From: Roseburia sp. 1XD42-69
GTDB taxonomy: Bacteria; Bacillota; Clostridia; Lachnospirales; Lachnospiraceae
Direction: 5' to 3'
Length of the DNA: 64,000 nucleotides
NCBI RefSeq assembly: GCF_003612565.1
Contig: NZ_RAZG01000008.1
Coordinates: 1 to 64,000 of the forward strand
Shown: piece after piece, positions 7,347-15,008 of the stretch
Position numbering within the stretch: position 1 is the stretch's first letter
Layout of the letters: every line of letters begins with the position of its first letter
Program-made: the position numbers and the translations under genes
Notes under the pieces: generated by a model
Databases searched by the model: none
Told to the model about the DNA's origin: nothing
What the model saw: the letters and a program-made list of their open reading frames with translations, nothing else

Positions 7347-8645
7347 ATGGCAAAAGGTTCTGTAAGGAAAAAAGGAAAGAAATGGTACTACCGCTTCTAT
7401 GTGGAGGACGCAAGCGGCAACTTGGTACAGAAAGAGTTTACGGGTACGGAAAGCAAGAGCGAGACGGAAAAGCTGTTACGGCAGGCAATGGAGGATTACG
7501 AAGAAAAGAAATTCATTGCAAAAGCTGACAACATCACGCTTGGGGAACTGCTCGATATTTGGGCGGAGGAAGAATTAAAGGTCGGCACTCTTAGCAACGG
7601 TACGGTGGAAAATTATCTCGGTGCGATACGTTGCATTAAGAAACATCCTGTTGCTGACCGCAGATTAAAAACCGTAACAGCGGAGCATTTGCAGACATTC
7701 CTTGACCTGCTTACTTTCGGAGGAACATATCCCGACGGGAAAGTGAAAAAAGGATTGAGCAAAGACTATATCCATTCATTCTCAGCAGTTTTACAGCAGT
7801 CGTTCCGTTTTGCGGTATTCCCAAAGCAACTGATTACGTTCAATCCAATGCAGTACATCAAGCTGAAACGAAAGGCAGAGGAAGTGGATTTGTTTTCAGA
7901 GGAAGATATGGGACAATCGGGCACACAGCCGATTTCCCATGATGACTATGAAAAACTTATCGCTTATCTTGAAAAGAAAAATATCTCTGCGGTTCTGCCG
8001 ATACAGATAGCCTACTATGCAGGTCTTAGGATCGGCGAGGTATGTGGGCTGACCTGGCAGGACATCAACCTTGAGGAACAGTATTTAACGGTAAAGCGGA
8101 GTGTCCGCTATGACGGCGCAAAGTACAAAACGATTATCGGAACGACTAAACGTAAGAAAGTGCGGACGGTTGATTTTGGGTACACGCTTACCGCCATACT
8201 GAAAAAGGCAAGGAAAGAGCAGCTTAGAAATCAGATGCAGTACGGGGAACTGTACCACCGCAATTACTACAAGGAAGTGCAGGACAAAAACAGGGTTTAC
8301 TATGAGTATTACAGCATGAAGAACACGCAGGAAATTCCGGCGGATTACAACGAAATCTCATTTGTGTGTTTAAGACCTGACGGCTGCCTTGAAACGCCAA
8401 GTACATTGAGTATCGTCTGCCGGACACTGGCAAAGAAACTGGACGGATTTGAGGGCTTTCACTTCCACCAGCTCCGCCATACTTATACAAGCAACCTGCT
8501 GTCAAACGGTGCAGCGCCGAAGGACGTGCAGGAACTCTTGGGACACTCTGACGTGAGTACCACCATGAATGTGTATGCCCATGCCACAAGGGAAGCAAAG
8601 CGGACTTCCGCAAGGCTGTTGGATAAGGTGGCGGGCAACGATTAG
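7347..8645 (+). CDS. Tyrosine recombinase / integrase
   Basis: This 432-residue integrase has an N-terminal arm-binding domain (KGSVRKKGKKWYYRFYVED), a SAM-like core-binding domain, and a C-terminal catalytic domain. The visible catalytic residues are Arg in YAGLRIGEVCGL, HxLR in HQLRHTYTSNLL, His in LGHSDVSTT and Tyr in MNVYAH. Size and layout match Tn916-like and mobilizable-element integrases. The start is ATG 7347 with AAAGGAGAA upstream, not the GTG at 7326. Together with the XRE protein, Xis and relaxase it forms one mobilizable-element module. Confidence 0.92.
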   Translation: MAKGSVRKKGKKWYYRFYVEDASGNLVQKEFTGTESKSETEKLLRQAMEDYEEKKFIAKADNITLGELLDIWAEEELKVGTLSNGTVENYLGAIRCIKKHPVADRRLKTVTAEHLQTFLDLLTFGGTYPDGKVKKGLSKDYIHSFSAVLQQSFRFAVFPKQLITFNPMQYIKLKRKAEEVDLFSEEDMGQSGTQPISHDDYEKLIAYLEKKNISAVLPIQIAYYAGLRIGEVCGLTWQDINLEEQYLTVKRSVRYDGAKYKTIIGTTKRKKVRTVDFGYTLTAILKKARKEQLRNQMQYGELYHRNYYKEVQDKNRVYYEYYSMKNTQEIPADYNEISFVCLRPDGCLETPSTLSIVCRTLAKKLDGFEGFHFHQLRHTYTSNLLSNGAAPKDVQELLGHSDVSTTMNVYAHATREAKRTSARLLDKVAGND

Positions 8646-8662
8646 ATACATTCAGAAAAAAA

Positions 8663-8703
8663 TTTCCCTTGTAAACTGCCCATAAGGGCAAAAACAAGGG
8701 AAA
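8663..8703. terminator. Nested stem-loop after the integrase gene
   Basis: TTTCCCTTGT (8663-8672) pairs with ACAAGGGAAA (8694-8703), and TGCCC (8677-8681) with GGGCA (8686-8690) inside it. A run of seven A precedes it on the plus strand, so the T-run faces minus-strand transcription from the KTR gene. It resembles the inverted repeats at 167-244, so it may also be part of an attachment or arm region. Confidence 0.55.
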
Positions 8704-8799
8704 ATACATAACAATTCACTGTATGAGGCTCTAAAAGCCTTGAAAAATAGGGAAAGTTCAAGAAATTCATCTGCAAATCCCGATTTGTCGCTGAGTTAA

Positions 8800-8985
8800 T
8801 CAGCTTTGTGTTTTTACTGCATTTTCTTTAATCACTGTTACCTGTAAATCCTTTGCATCAATCAAACTTTCCTGTCTGCACTTCGGGCAGTAGAGCGGGA
8901 AGTTTTTCAGCTCTGTATCTGCCCGTATCTGCAATCTTGTCTTATTTCCACAGACAGGGCAACGTACCCATTCTGTTATATTCAT
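8800..8985 (-). CDS. Cysteine-rich KTR domain protein
   Basis: The 61-residue protein has a zinc-ribbon pattern, CPVCGNKTRLQIRADT followed by CPKC, with the KTR tripeptide directly after the first Cys pair. This matches the small Cys-rich KTR proteins carried by many Firmicutes conjugative transposons, often close to resistance genes. Its role is unknown. GAGGTGA lies upstream of the ATG. It is followed by the stem-loop at 8663-8703. Confidence 0.8.
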   Translation of the reverse strand: MNITEWVRCPVCGNKTRLQIRADTELKNFPLYCPKCRQESLIDAKDLQVTVIKENAVKTQS

Positions 8986-9006
8986 TTTTTATCACCTCAT
9001 TATTTC

Positions 9007-10041
9007 TTATGGTGTAAACATAGCAAGCTGCATTACAAACCTTATAGGCAATGTAGGATATTTCATTTGATTAAAATCTCCAACAAAGAATAACTCTTTG
9101 TTTGGATAGTAAAATGCAAATGATCCTGTTGAGCCGCTATGACCTATCAAATCACCTTGTCCCAAAAAGGAAGTAGAAACTCCACCCATTTTTACCCTCA
9201 TATAGCCACTCCCATAATAAATAGGACACATAGATAGTTGTAATTTTCTATACTGTTTTGAATCAAGCATTTTTTTGTCAAAAAGTTCACCACGGAAAAA
9301 AGCCTGTATAAATATCATTAAATCTCTTGTAGTTGTAATACAACCGCCACTGGCTTTGCTGCACATTATGAATTGCGGTCTATATAGCTGCTTATCCCCA
9401 TAGTAAACCATAGGTATGTATTCTTTTTCCGAAACAGGCAAATAAGTTTCAGACATATTTATTTTCGAAAATATGTATTGTTCAAACACACTCTCTAATG
9501 AGCATTTTGTGACTTTTTCAATAATGTCACCCAGTATATTATAATTGATATCCGCATAGTGGGCATTGGCTTTGTAATTAGGCGGGAAATGAGCTTCTCT
9601 TTCTTTTGTTAAAGCAATATTTTTTTCAAAGCTAATAAATGTGTCGGATATTATAGCTTGCCTTTTTATATTGTCTTTTCCCTCCTCATATATATCTGCC
9701 AATCCACTTGTCTGATAGAGTAAATCTGATATTTTTAATTCACAAGAATAATCTTTGCCTTTATAAACGTGCAATCCTCTTAGATAAGCAGGTTCGTAAA
9801 AGTCTAACAGACTATCATTCAGTGTTATATAGCCCTGCTGAATGAGCGTAAAAATACATGCAGCAGTAACCATTTTTGTTATACTTGCAGCTACTATTGG
9901 ACTATCTATAGTTTTTTCCCCGTAAGCCTTTGAAAACATAGTTTCTCCTGTTCCATTTTTAATTAGTACAACGCTTTCAAAAATCTTTTTTGTGCGAATA
10001 TATTTATCGAATAAATCCTCATAACTTTTTACTTTCAACAT
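9007..10041 (-). CDS. Serine hydrolase, beta-lactamase (class C-like) family
   Basis: This 344-residue protein has the active-site SxxK in AASITKMVTAA (residues about 52-62), YxN in DINYNILGD, and a late HSGSTGSF motif corresponding to the KTG/HxG box. These place it in the beta-lactamase/penicillin-binding fold family that includes esterases and D-amino peptidases. No signal peptide is visible, so it is probably cytoplasmic and not a classical secreted beta-lactamase. It follows the TetR gene by 65 bases on the same strand and is probably controlled by it. The substrate is not predictable. Confidence 0.8.
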   Translation of the reverse strand: MLKVKSYEDLFDKYIRTKKIFESVVLIKNGTGETMFSKAYGEKTIDSPIVAASITKMVTAACIFTLIQQGYITLNDSLLDFYEPAYLRGLHVYKGKDYSCELKISDLLYQTSGLADIYEEGKDNIKRQAIISDTFISFEKNIALTKEREAHFPPNYKANAHYADINYNILGDIIEKVTKCSLESVFEQYIFSKINMSETYLPVSEKEYIPMVYYGDKQLYRPQFIMCSKASGGCITTTRDLMIFIQAFFRGELFDKKMLDSKQYRKLQLSMCPIYYGSGYMRVKMGGVSTSFLGQGDLIGHSGSTGSFAFYYPNKELFFVGDFNQMKYPTLPIRFVMQLAMFTP

Positions 10042-10106
10042 CTGTTTTCTTTACCTTTCTGCAATATTTTCAGTTTATTCTAGTTCATAAATATAAATAT
10101 ATTTTG

Positions 10107-10676
10107 CTATTTAGTACGACTAACTATCATATCCATAAGCCAATCTATTTTTGGCAATGGTGTGTTTGGGATTCTAACTTTTTCCTGTGCAATTCCCTGT
10201 ATAGCACCAAAAACAGCAACACATAGTGAATGGGGATTTCCCTCACGAAACTCGCCGCGTTGTTGCCCCTCCAAAATGATAGGAATCCATTGCTTACAAA
10301 TATCTGCTGATTCTAAAAGTGATGTTATATCCTTTTCATTGACTACTGTGTGCTGCACATTATCCATAAACACAAACATCTTTCCAAATGAGGGATTGCT
10401 TTCTAGCTGATTAAATACATTTTTCATGGTTTGAAAAAGGTATTTGCAAGGTGCTCCCATTGCTATTTCTGTATCTATTTTCATTTCTTCAACACCAATT
10501 TTTACAAGCTCAAGATAAATACTGTCTTTATTGCTGAAATAGTGAAATAATAAACCAGAACTGACACCAGCCTTTCTTGCAATTTCGCGGGTACTTGTAC
10601 CGTAGTAGCCTTTTTCTATAAATACATCTAGTGCAACTCGTAAGAGCTGTTTCTTTCTTTCGTCGCCTTTAACCAT
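10107..10676 (-). CDS. TetR-family transcriptional regulator
   Basis: The 189-residue protein has a typical TetR N-terminus: DVFIEKGYYGTSTREIARKAGVSSGLLFHYFSNKDSIY, seen as helix-turn-helix over residues about 10-55. The C-terminal ligand domain is divergent. The start is ATG 10676, supported by GGGAGG. A 16-base near-palindrome overlaps its promoter, so it is probably autorepressed and controls the downstream serine hydrolase. Confidence 0.88.
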   Translation of the reverse strand: MVKGDERKKQLLRVALDVFIEKGYYGTSTREIARKAGVSSGLLFHYFSNKDSIYLELVKIGVEEMKIDTEIAMGAPCKYLFQTMKNVFNQLESNPSFGKMFVFMDNVQHTVVNEKDITSLLESADICKQWIPIILEGQQRGEFREGNPHSLCVAVFGAIQGIAQEKVRIPNTPLPKIDWLMDMIVSRTK

Positions 10677-10693
10677 AAATTTCCTCCCGAAAA

Positions 10694-10709
10694 TTAAGCA
10701 TATGCTCAA
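10694..10709. promoter_or_regulatory. TetR operator candidate
   Basis: TTAAGCATATGCTCAA is palindromic apart from one base pair, and overlaps the -10 of the tetR-family promoter. Such overlap is the usual way this family shuts off its own transcription. Confidence 0.55.
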
Positions 10710-10737
10710 TTTTATACTGCTTTCTAAATATTGTCAA
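10709..10737 (-). promoter_or_regulatory. Promoter of the TetR gene
   Basis: On the minus strand TTGACA (10732-10737) is followed after 17 bases by TAAAAT (10709-10714). The operator palindrome overlaps the downstream edge. Confidence 0.65.
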
Positions 10738-10881
10738 GAATTTTGCAGAAACTTTCACCCAATTTTCACCTTGCCGAAAGACGGTATAGCGTCAGTGGGA
10801 ATTATTTTGGCTAACTGATAGAACAGTGTAGACATATCCAAGAAGAAAGGTGAACAGTAAAATGTAATAGGGTGAATAACT

Positions 10882-11343
10882 ATGGCAAAAAGACCAGTAC
10901 CAAAATACGACTTCAAGGCTTTTGGGGCAACGATAAAGGCGGCGCAGACAGGGCGCAAGGAGAGCCGCAAGAAAGTAAGCGACGAAATGTTTATCTCGCC
11001 GCACTACCTTGCGAACATTGAGAACAAGGGGCAGCACCCAAGTTTACAGATTTTTTTTGAGCTTATGCTCCGCTACAATATATCCGTAGACCAGTTCCTT
11101 TTGGAAACGCCGCCGGAGAAGAACACGCAGCGGCGGCAGCTCGACGCGCTCCTTGACGGTATGAGCGATACAGGCATAACGAATCTGTACCGCCTGCCAA
11201 AAATAAGGCGCATAGGCACAGCAGAACAGTTCTTCCACTGTGTACCGTCTGCACTCGTCCACCTGTTCCTCCGCATCATCATAGTCAAGGACACTCGGCG
11301 TACCATTGCAGTAAAGGTTAAACGCCATCCTGACTACTTTTAA
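10882..11343 (+). pseudogene. XRE regulator with replaced C-terminus (chimeric)
   Basis: The first ~95 residues are a helix-turn-helix regulator of the kind seen in conjugative elements: FKAFGATIKAAQTGRKESRKK, then ISPHYLANIENKGQHPSLQI and LRYNISVDQFLL, ending GMSDTGI. After about 11180 the frame simply reads the antisense of the convergent DUF6075 gene (LYRLPKIRRIGTAEQ...), which is not XRE-like. I conclude that a deletion joined the two genes tail to tail, so this reading frame is truncated and extended by accident. The DNA-binding part may still be functional. Confidence 0.65.
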
Positions 11344-11580
11344 GCTCCCGCTGGTCTGCCAGCCTTCGTGCAGGCACTCCGTTTTTACACAGCCTGTCTT
11401 AAAGTTATAAATGCTGTTGATATTTCTTCTTGTGTCATCGCTGATACCAAGACAATATACAAGCGCTTTGTGGTACACGTCCTGATACCTGACCTCTTTC
11501 AATTTCTCATAGTAGAATTTTTCATGTGCATCACTGATAAAAATAATCGCTTTCTCTGCTCCTAACGCTGTACTACTCAT
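11044..11580 (-). pseudogene. DUF6075-like protein with truncated C-terminus
   Basis: Residues about 10-130 resemble the DUF6075 family of mobile-element proteins: KFYYEKLKEVRYQDVYHKALVY, SIYNF, ECLHEGWQTSGS, FNLYC and EELFCCAYAPYFWQAVQIRY. Past that last motif (about 11185) the frame reads the antisense of the XRE gene and is rich in Arg and Leu, unlike the family. The start is ATG 11580, placed eight bases after GGAGG. The end of the protein is therefore lost to the same junction as the convergent XRE gene. Function of the family is unknown. Confidence 0.6.
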
Positions 11581-11818
11581 GTTCATTTCCTCCATTTCCT
11601 ATTTTGTTTTTTGACCATAACAAAAGGACACTTCCCTAAAATTTTCTTTTAGAAAAATGTCCTTATCGTACAAAATATTAACTTGAACTGACACGAGTTT
11701 AATTTAAAATCATTTATTTTAACCCTTTAAGAGAGTTTATTTTGTCGTACTCTTGTCGTACCATACTAGCTTTAAGTCCGCAAACCCTTGATTTTACTGG
11801 TCTTTTCCGCCAAGCGTT

Positions 11819-11833
11819 TTCATCGTCGGGAAC
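11819..11833. repeat. Outer core attachment repeat (attachment site)
   Basis: TTCATCGTCGGGAAC is identical to 30104-30118, which lies inside the last codons of lysS. The two copies are in direct orientation and 18,285 bases apart, bracketing integrase, excisionase and replication genes. This is the expected product of integration into the 3' end of lysS. Confidence 0.75.
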
Positions 11834-11948
11834 TATATACCCGAAATTCCGCCTATTTTCATATCCTTACATATCCCTGTTTTTCAGCTAATAATGCAAG
11901 TTCCTTTTTTCATAGTTTATTAGAAATCTACATACGCTTTAGCCTTTT

Positions 11949-11978
11949 GGGCGTAAATTGGGCGTAAGATGGGCGTAA
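11949..11978. repeat. Left arm-type repeats, GGGCGTAA x3
   Basis: GGGCGTAA occurs at 11949, 11960 and 11971, that is every 11 bases or one helical turn. The same motif recurs at the other end (30004 onward). Evenly phased repeats of this kind near attachment cores are typical arm-binding sites of tyrosine integrases. Confidence 0.6.
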
Positions 11979-11982
11979 ATCT

Positions 11983-12231
11983 CTATATCGTCTGCAACTT
12001 TTTTTCACGTTCTTTTTTCAGTTCTAAAGCCCTATCTAAATCAAGCCCAGAAAAACGTGCAATTTTGTCCACTGGTAAATCTCCATCCACCAGCATCCTT
12101 TTGGCAATCTCTATTTTCTCCCGCTCTGCTCCTTTCTCCATCCCTTGCTCTATCCCCTGTTCTAACCCTTGTTCTAACCCTTGCTCTAACCCCTCTTCAT
12201 ATTTCTCCTGATAATGCATCTGTAATGTCAT
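11983..12231 (-). CDS. Orphan Rpn C-terminal (RpnS-like) copy 3
   Basis: This 82-residue frame repeats the 3' end of the Rpn gene. It starts MTLQMHYQEKYEEGLEQ, carries five tetrapeptide repeats (GLEQ x3, GIEQ, GMEK), and ends with a divergent tail LDLDRALELKKEREKK. AGAGGAG stands nine bases before the ATG at 12231, as in copy 2. It lacks the nuclease core altogether. In E. coli-type Rpn loci a small protein made from an internal start neutralises the full nuclease; by analogy this may be a free-standing version (inference). It is the copy nearest the element's end and most diverged. Confidence 0.6.
   Translation of the reverse strand: MTLQMHYQEKYEEGLEQGLEQGLEQGIEQGMEKGAEREKIEIAKRMLVDGDLPVDKIARFSGLDLDRALELKKEREKKLQTI
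12131..12196. repeat. 12-base minisatellite in Rpn copy 3
   Basis: Imperfect 12-base repeats of the CCCTTGYTCTAA type encode GLEQ/GIEQ/GMEK on the minus strand, five units. The corresponding array in the main gene has six units (12621-12696), and copy 2 has one, so the number varies between copies. Confidence 0.7.
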
Positions 12232-12264
12232 ATAATCCATCTCCTCTAGGATATATATATATTA

Positions 12265-12453
12265 CTATACCAGCTCAAACTCGTTTTTTAACTCTAATAC
12301 CCGTTCTAACCCAAGCCCAGAAAATAATGCAATTTTATCTTCCGGCAAGTTTCCATCCACCAGCATCCTTTTGGCAATCTCTACTTTCTCCCGCTCTGCC
12401 CCTTGCTCTAATCCTTCTTCATATTTCTCCTGATAATGCATCTGTAGTGTCAT
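12265..12453 (-). CDS. Orphan Rpn C-terminal (RpnS-like) copy 2
   Basis: This 62-residue frame matches the last part of the Rpn gene almost residue for residue (MTLQMHYQEKYEEGLEQGA..., FSGLGLERVLELKNEFELV) but has only one tetrapeptide unit. AGAGGAG lies nine bases before the ATG at 12453. The duplicated unit is about 222 bases and includes the junction CTCCTCTAGGATATATAT seen at 12241 and 12463. The stop and tail are identical to those of the full gene, so it duplicated recently. Probable role as for copy 3. Confidence 0.65.
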   Translation of the reverse strand: MTLQMHYQEKYEEGLEQGAEREKVEIAKRMLVDGNLPEDKIALFSGLGLERVLELKNEFELV

Positions 12454-12484
12454 ATAATCCATCTCCTCTAGGATATATATATTA

Positions 12485-12733
12485 CTATACCAGCTCAAAC
12501 TCGTTTTTTAACTCTAATACCCGTTCTAACCCAAGTCCTGAAAACAATGCAATTTTATCTTCCGGCAGGTTCCCATCCTCCAGCATCCTTTTGGCAAACT
12601 CCACTTTCTCCCGCTCTGCTCCTTTCTCCATCCCTTGCTCTATCCCTTGCTCTATCCCTTGCTCTATCCCCTGCTCTAATCCCTTCTCTAACCCCTCTTC
12701 ATATTTCTCCTGATAATGCATCTGTAATGTCAT
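12485..12733 (-). CDS. Internal RpnS-like product of the Rpn gene
   Basis: Inside the nuclease gene, GGAGG (12743-12747) lies nine bases before an in-frame ATG at 12733. This would yield an 82-residue protein starting MTLQMHYQEKYEEG and sharing the nuclease's stop. Both downstream copies begin at exactly the homologous ATG behind a strong ribosome site, which supports real use. Rpn genes in E. coli make such intragenic small proteins that act as antitoxins to the nuclease; applying that here is inference. Confidence 0.6.
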   Translation of the reverse strand: MTLQMHYQEKYEEGLEKGLEQGIEQGIEQGIEQGMEKGAEREKVEFAKRMLEDGNLPEDKIALFSGLGLERVLELKNEFELV

Positions 12734-13345
12734 ATAATCCAACCTCCACTTCTCATTCTTCCTCACTGATTCTACTGCTTCTGCAAGCTCCCTTGTAAAA
12801 TCATCCTCCGGCTCCTGCCCGTCAATAAAATTCAAAAGCCGTTTCATTTCCGGGCTTACATCATCCACAGTCCCCTTGGTATTTAAAATAATCTTTGTTG
12901 TATCATCCCCTAATGGCAAATCCGGCTCCTGCACACATCTGTTCTCAAAGGTATACACATGGCGTCCCTTCCCAAACAGGTCAAATGTGCAGACAAAGAT
13001 TACAAAACTGCGTTTTAACTCTTTATAAGTGGCACCTTTCTCCAAAATGTTCAAATCTATCATACTCTGATAGTACCGCATTCTCTTCTTAAGATTCCGG
13101 TTACTGGTTGCCTGCATTTCAATATTATAAACCGTCCCTTTTCCATCCTCCACATACACATCCAGCCGGATGCCTTTTGCATCCGCAGTTAATTCAATGG
13201 TCTTTTGAGATTCCGGATATTCAATACGGGATATTTTTATCCCGAATATTGTCTCCAGGAAAGGTTTACAATATTTCGGGTTTCTCATGATAACCCCAAA
13301 CATAAAATCATCTTTTATTTCAAGTTCTTCAAATTTCTTACTCAT
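12485..13345 (-). CDS. Rpn-family PD-(D/E)XK nuclease
   Basis: The 286-residue protein is an Rpn-type recombination-promoting nuclease (transposase_31-like). The N-terminal core has KDDFMFGVIMRNP, KGIRLDVYVED with the catalytic Asp, and YNIEMQA with the ExQ pair, followed by KKRMRYYQSMIDL. The C-terminal third is a charged helical region with six GLEQ-like tetrapeptides and a small terminal domain (LPEDKIALFSGLGLERVLEL). The start is ATG 13345. An in-frame ATG at 12733 has its own GGAGG, so a short second product is likely. Two extra copies of that short product follow downstream. Confidence 0.85.
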   Translation of the reverse strand: MSKKFEELEIKDDFMFGVIMRNPKYCKPFLETIFGIKISRIEYPESQKTIELTADAKGIRLDVYVEDGKGTVYNIEMQATSNRNLKKRMRYYQSMIDLNILEKGATYKELKRSFVIFVCTFDLFGKGRHVYTFENRCVQEPDLPLGDDTTKIILNTKGTVDDVSPEMKRLLNFIDGQEPEDDFTRELAEAVESVRKNEKWRLDYMTLQMHYQEKYEEGLEKGLEQGIEQGIEQGIEQGMEKGAEREKVEFAKRMLEDGNLPEDKIALFSGLGLERVLELKNEFELV

Positions 13346-13446
13346 CTTCTGCCTGCTTTCCCCTTTGTGATACAAATGTTTTTCATGTATTCTTTCTATT
13401 ATTATATGTCATCCCTCCATTTTTTACAATATGAAATGCGCTGCCC

Positions 13447-14724
13447 TCAGCAGCGCATCACTTTGACTATTATATCGTCATCGGAACCATCTTCTTTATT
13501 CTCCGACTTAAAATATTTATTTAACACATCAAATTCCCTGGTTTTCATTTCCTTCGTGACATCCGTATAAATATTCATCGTTGTCCCGATATCCGCATGT
13601 CCTAAAACATCCTGGATAACTTTCATATTCAGGCCTGCTTCATTTAAACGTGTCGCAAATGTATGCCTGAGCACATGGCAGCTAAATTTCGGCAATAATA
13701 CCATATCCTTCTTGCTTTTGGACTTTTCAATCATTTCCTGGTTGCAGTCCCGCATGATACGGCGCAACGCCTTATTAAGCGTCCCCTGATGCTGTACATT
13801 GCCAAAACGGTTGATAAATATAAAATCCGTAAACCCATCTATGCTGACTTTGCATGAAATATCTGCTTCTTCCTGAAATTCCCTTTCCTGTATAAATGCC
13901 TCCCTCACATTATCCAGCATGGGAATCGTCCGCTGCCCTGCTTTTGTCTTAGGCGTATTGATTCCAAAATAACAGCCGTTTTTTTCATGGTTGTAATACA
14001 CCAAGGTATGGTTTACACTGATAGTCCTTTCCTCCAAATCTATGTCCTCCCATCTTAGGCCTGTCACTTCACCCACACGCAGCCCTGTTCCAAGCATGAC
14101 TTCAAAAATCGGTTTCCAATGATTGTACCTGTTATTTTTTGTAAGGAAATCCATAAATACTTTCTGTTCCTCAGCCGTTAAAGCCTTGCGCTTATCCGTA
14201 TCAAAATTCCTGGCCTGCTTTAGTTCTTTCAGCGCATTATCTGACGGATTGCTTCTTATATATTCATCTTCTACCGCCAAATCCAGTACTTGATGTAACA
14301 CGGTATGTATATTGTCAATGGTTGCTATCTTTAGGCCTCTCTCATCTGCCATCATGTTATAAAACCGCCTGATATCTGAACGCTTTATGTTCTTCACTTT
14401 CAACTGGCCAATTTCCGGATAGACAAACTGCATGTACATATAATTGTAATTCTGATATGTATTATCTTTCAGGCCTCTTTTTAGCTTTTTCCACAGTTCA
14501 AATACATCATTTAATTTAACATTTTTTGCCTCTGTACGGATTCCATAAGTCTTATCGTGCATAAGTTCTTCTTCTTTTTCCCTTAACAACTCCAATGACT
14601 TCGCATATATGGAATGACGCCTGCCGTCCGGGGTTCGCCATCTGTAGTCATAGGAACCATCTTTACGCTGTGATTCCCCCTCCTTTAACACTCTCCCGCT
14701 TCTGTCTTTTCTTCTTTCTGCCAT
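13447..14724 (-). CDS. Tyrosine recombinase / integrase of the lysS element
   Basis: This 425-residue integrase has an AP2-like/arm-binding N-terminus (ESQRKDGSYDYRWRTPDGRRHSIYA), a core-binding SAM-like domain, and a catalytic domain. The catalytic residues visible are Arg in GTGLRVGEVTGLRW, HxxR in CHVLRHTFATRL, His in LGHADIGTT and Tyr in MNIYTDV. The start at 14724 is supported by AGGAGG. It lies about 1.6 kb from the outer attachment core and upstream in the same strand is the excisionase. It is the best candidate to have inserted the 18.3-kb element into lysS. Confidence 0.92.
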   Translation of the reverse strand: MAERRKDRSGRVLKEGESQRKDGSYDYRWRTPDGRRHSIYAKSLELLREKEEELMHDKTYGIRTEAKNVKLNDVFELWKKLKRGLKDNTYQNYNYMYMQFVYPEIGQLKVKNIKRSDIRRFYNMMADERGLKIATIDNIHTVLHQVLDLAVEDEYIRSNPSDNALKELKQARNFDTDKRKALTAEEQKVFMDFLTKNNRYNHWKPIFEVMLGTGLRVGEVTGLRWEDIDLEERTISVNHTLVYYNHEKNGCYFGINTPKTKAGQRTIPMLDNVREAFIQEREFQEEADISCKVSIDGFTDFIFINRFGNVQHQGTLNKALRRIMRDCNQEMIEKSKSKKDMVLLPKFSCHVLRHTFATRLNEAGLNMKVIQDVLGHADIGTTMNIYTDVTKEMKTREFDVLNKYFKSENKEDGSDDDIIVKVMRC

Positions 14725-14813
14725 CTTTTTTCCTCCTGCTTTTTTGTGATTTTGGGTATAGTAATGGCGTGTGCCGTATCTTTCAGCACACGCCACCACT
14801 TAATTTTTGCCTG

Positions 14814-15008
14814 CTATATGGAGTAGGCCACTTCGATGAATTCATCAAATTTTTTTCGTTTTATCAGGCGTTTATTGCCTACCCATAAAACAAATTTGCA
14901 ATTTTCATCATCCGTCAACTGCCGCAGCTTGTTCCTGCCAATGCCAGAATACAAAGCGGCCTCCTCGATTGTCAGATTACTTTTTTCCCATATGGGTATT
15001 TCTTTCAT
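14814..15008 (-). CDS. Excisionase-like helix-turn-helix protein
   Basis: The 64-residue protein has the excisionase pattern NLTIEEAALYSGIGRNKLRQL, a wing VLWVGNKRLIKRKKFDEFIE, and short length. It lies 89 bases before the integrase start on the same strand. The ATG overlaps the stop of the primase gene (ATGA), so the two are translated together. It should direct excision of the lysS element. Confidence 0.85.
   Translation of the reverse strand: MKEIPIWEKSNLTIEEAALYSGIGRNKLRQLTDDENCKFVLWVGNKRLIKRKKFDEFIEVAYSI

Larger units (their letters stand above)
11596..11982. other. Non-coding outer attachment region
   Basis: No gene is supported. The interval holds TTGTCGTAC twice at 11-base spacing (11742-11750, 11753-11761), a CCTTGATTTTA segment (11787-11797) also found beside lysS, the 15-base lysS core (11819-11833), and three GGGCGTAA copies (11949-11978). 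An AAGGACA/TGTCCTT inverted pair lies at about 11625-11665. The order mirrors the lysS-proximal end near 30003-30118. Confidence 0.65.

Noticed and set aside
135-8790. Shared CCTTGAAAA and TTTGTCGC between the left edge (135-158) and the region after the integrase (8737-8790) as attachment sites
   Set aside because: The two short matches are separated by different distances in the two places and no longer direct repeat is visible, so they do not make a convincing attL/attR.
9007-10041. Secreted beta-lactamase giving antibiotic resistance
   Set aside because: The fold motifs fit, but no signal peptide is visible and the family includes many esterases and peptidases, so resistance cannot be claimed.
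12131-12696. Repeats that could be taken for a CRISPR array
   Set aside because: The units are 12 bases, in frame, without unique spacers, and encode GLEQ-type tetrapeptides in coding sequence.
12057-12713. Long plus-strand frame rich in Ser/Pro/Leu across the Rpn copies
   Set aside because: It is the antisense of the 12-base repeats and the Rpn tails; the composition is an artefact of the repeat and no ribosome site supports it.
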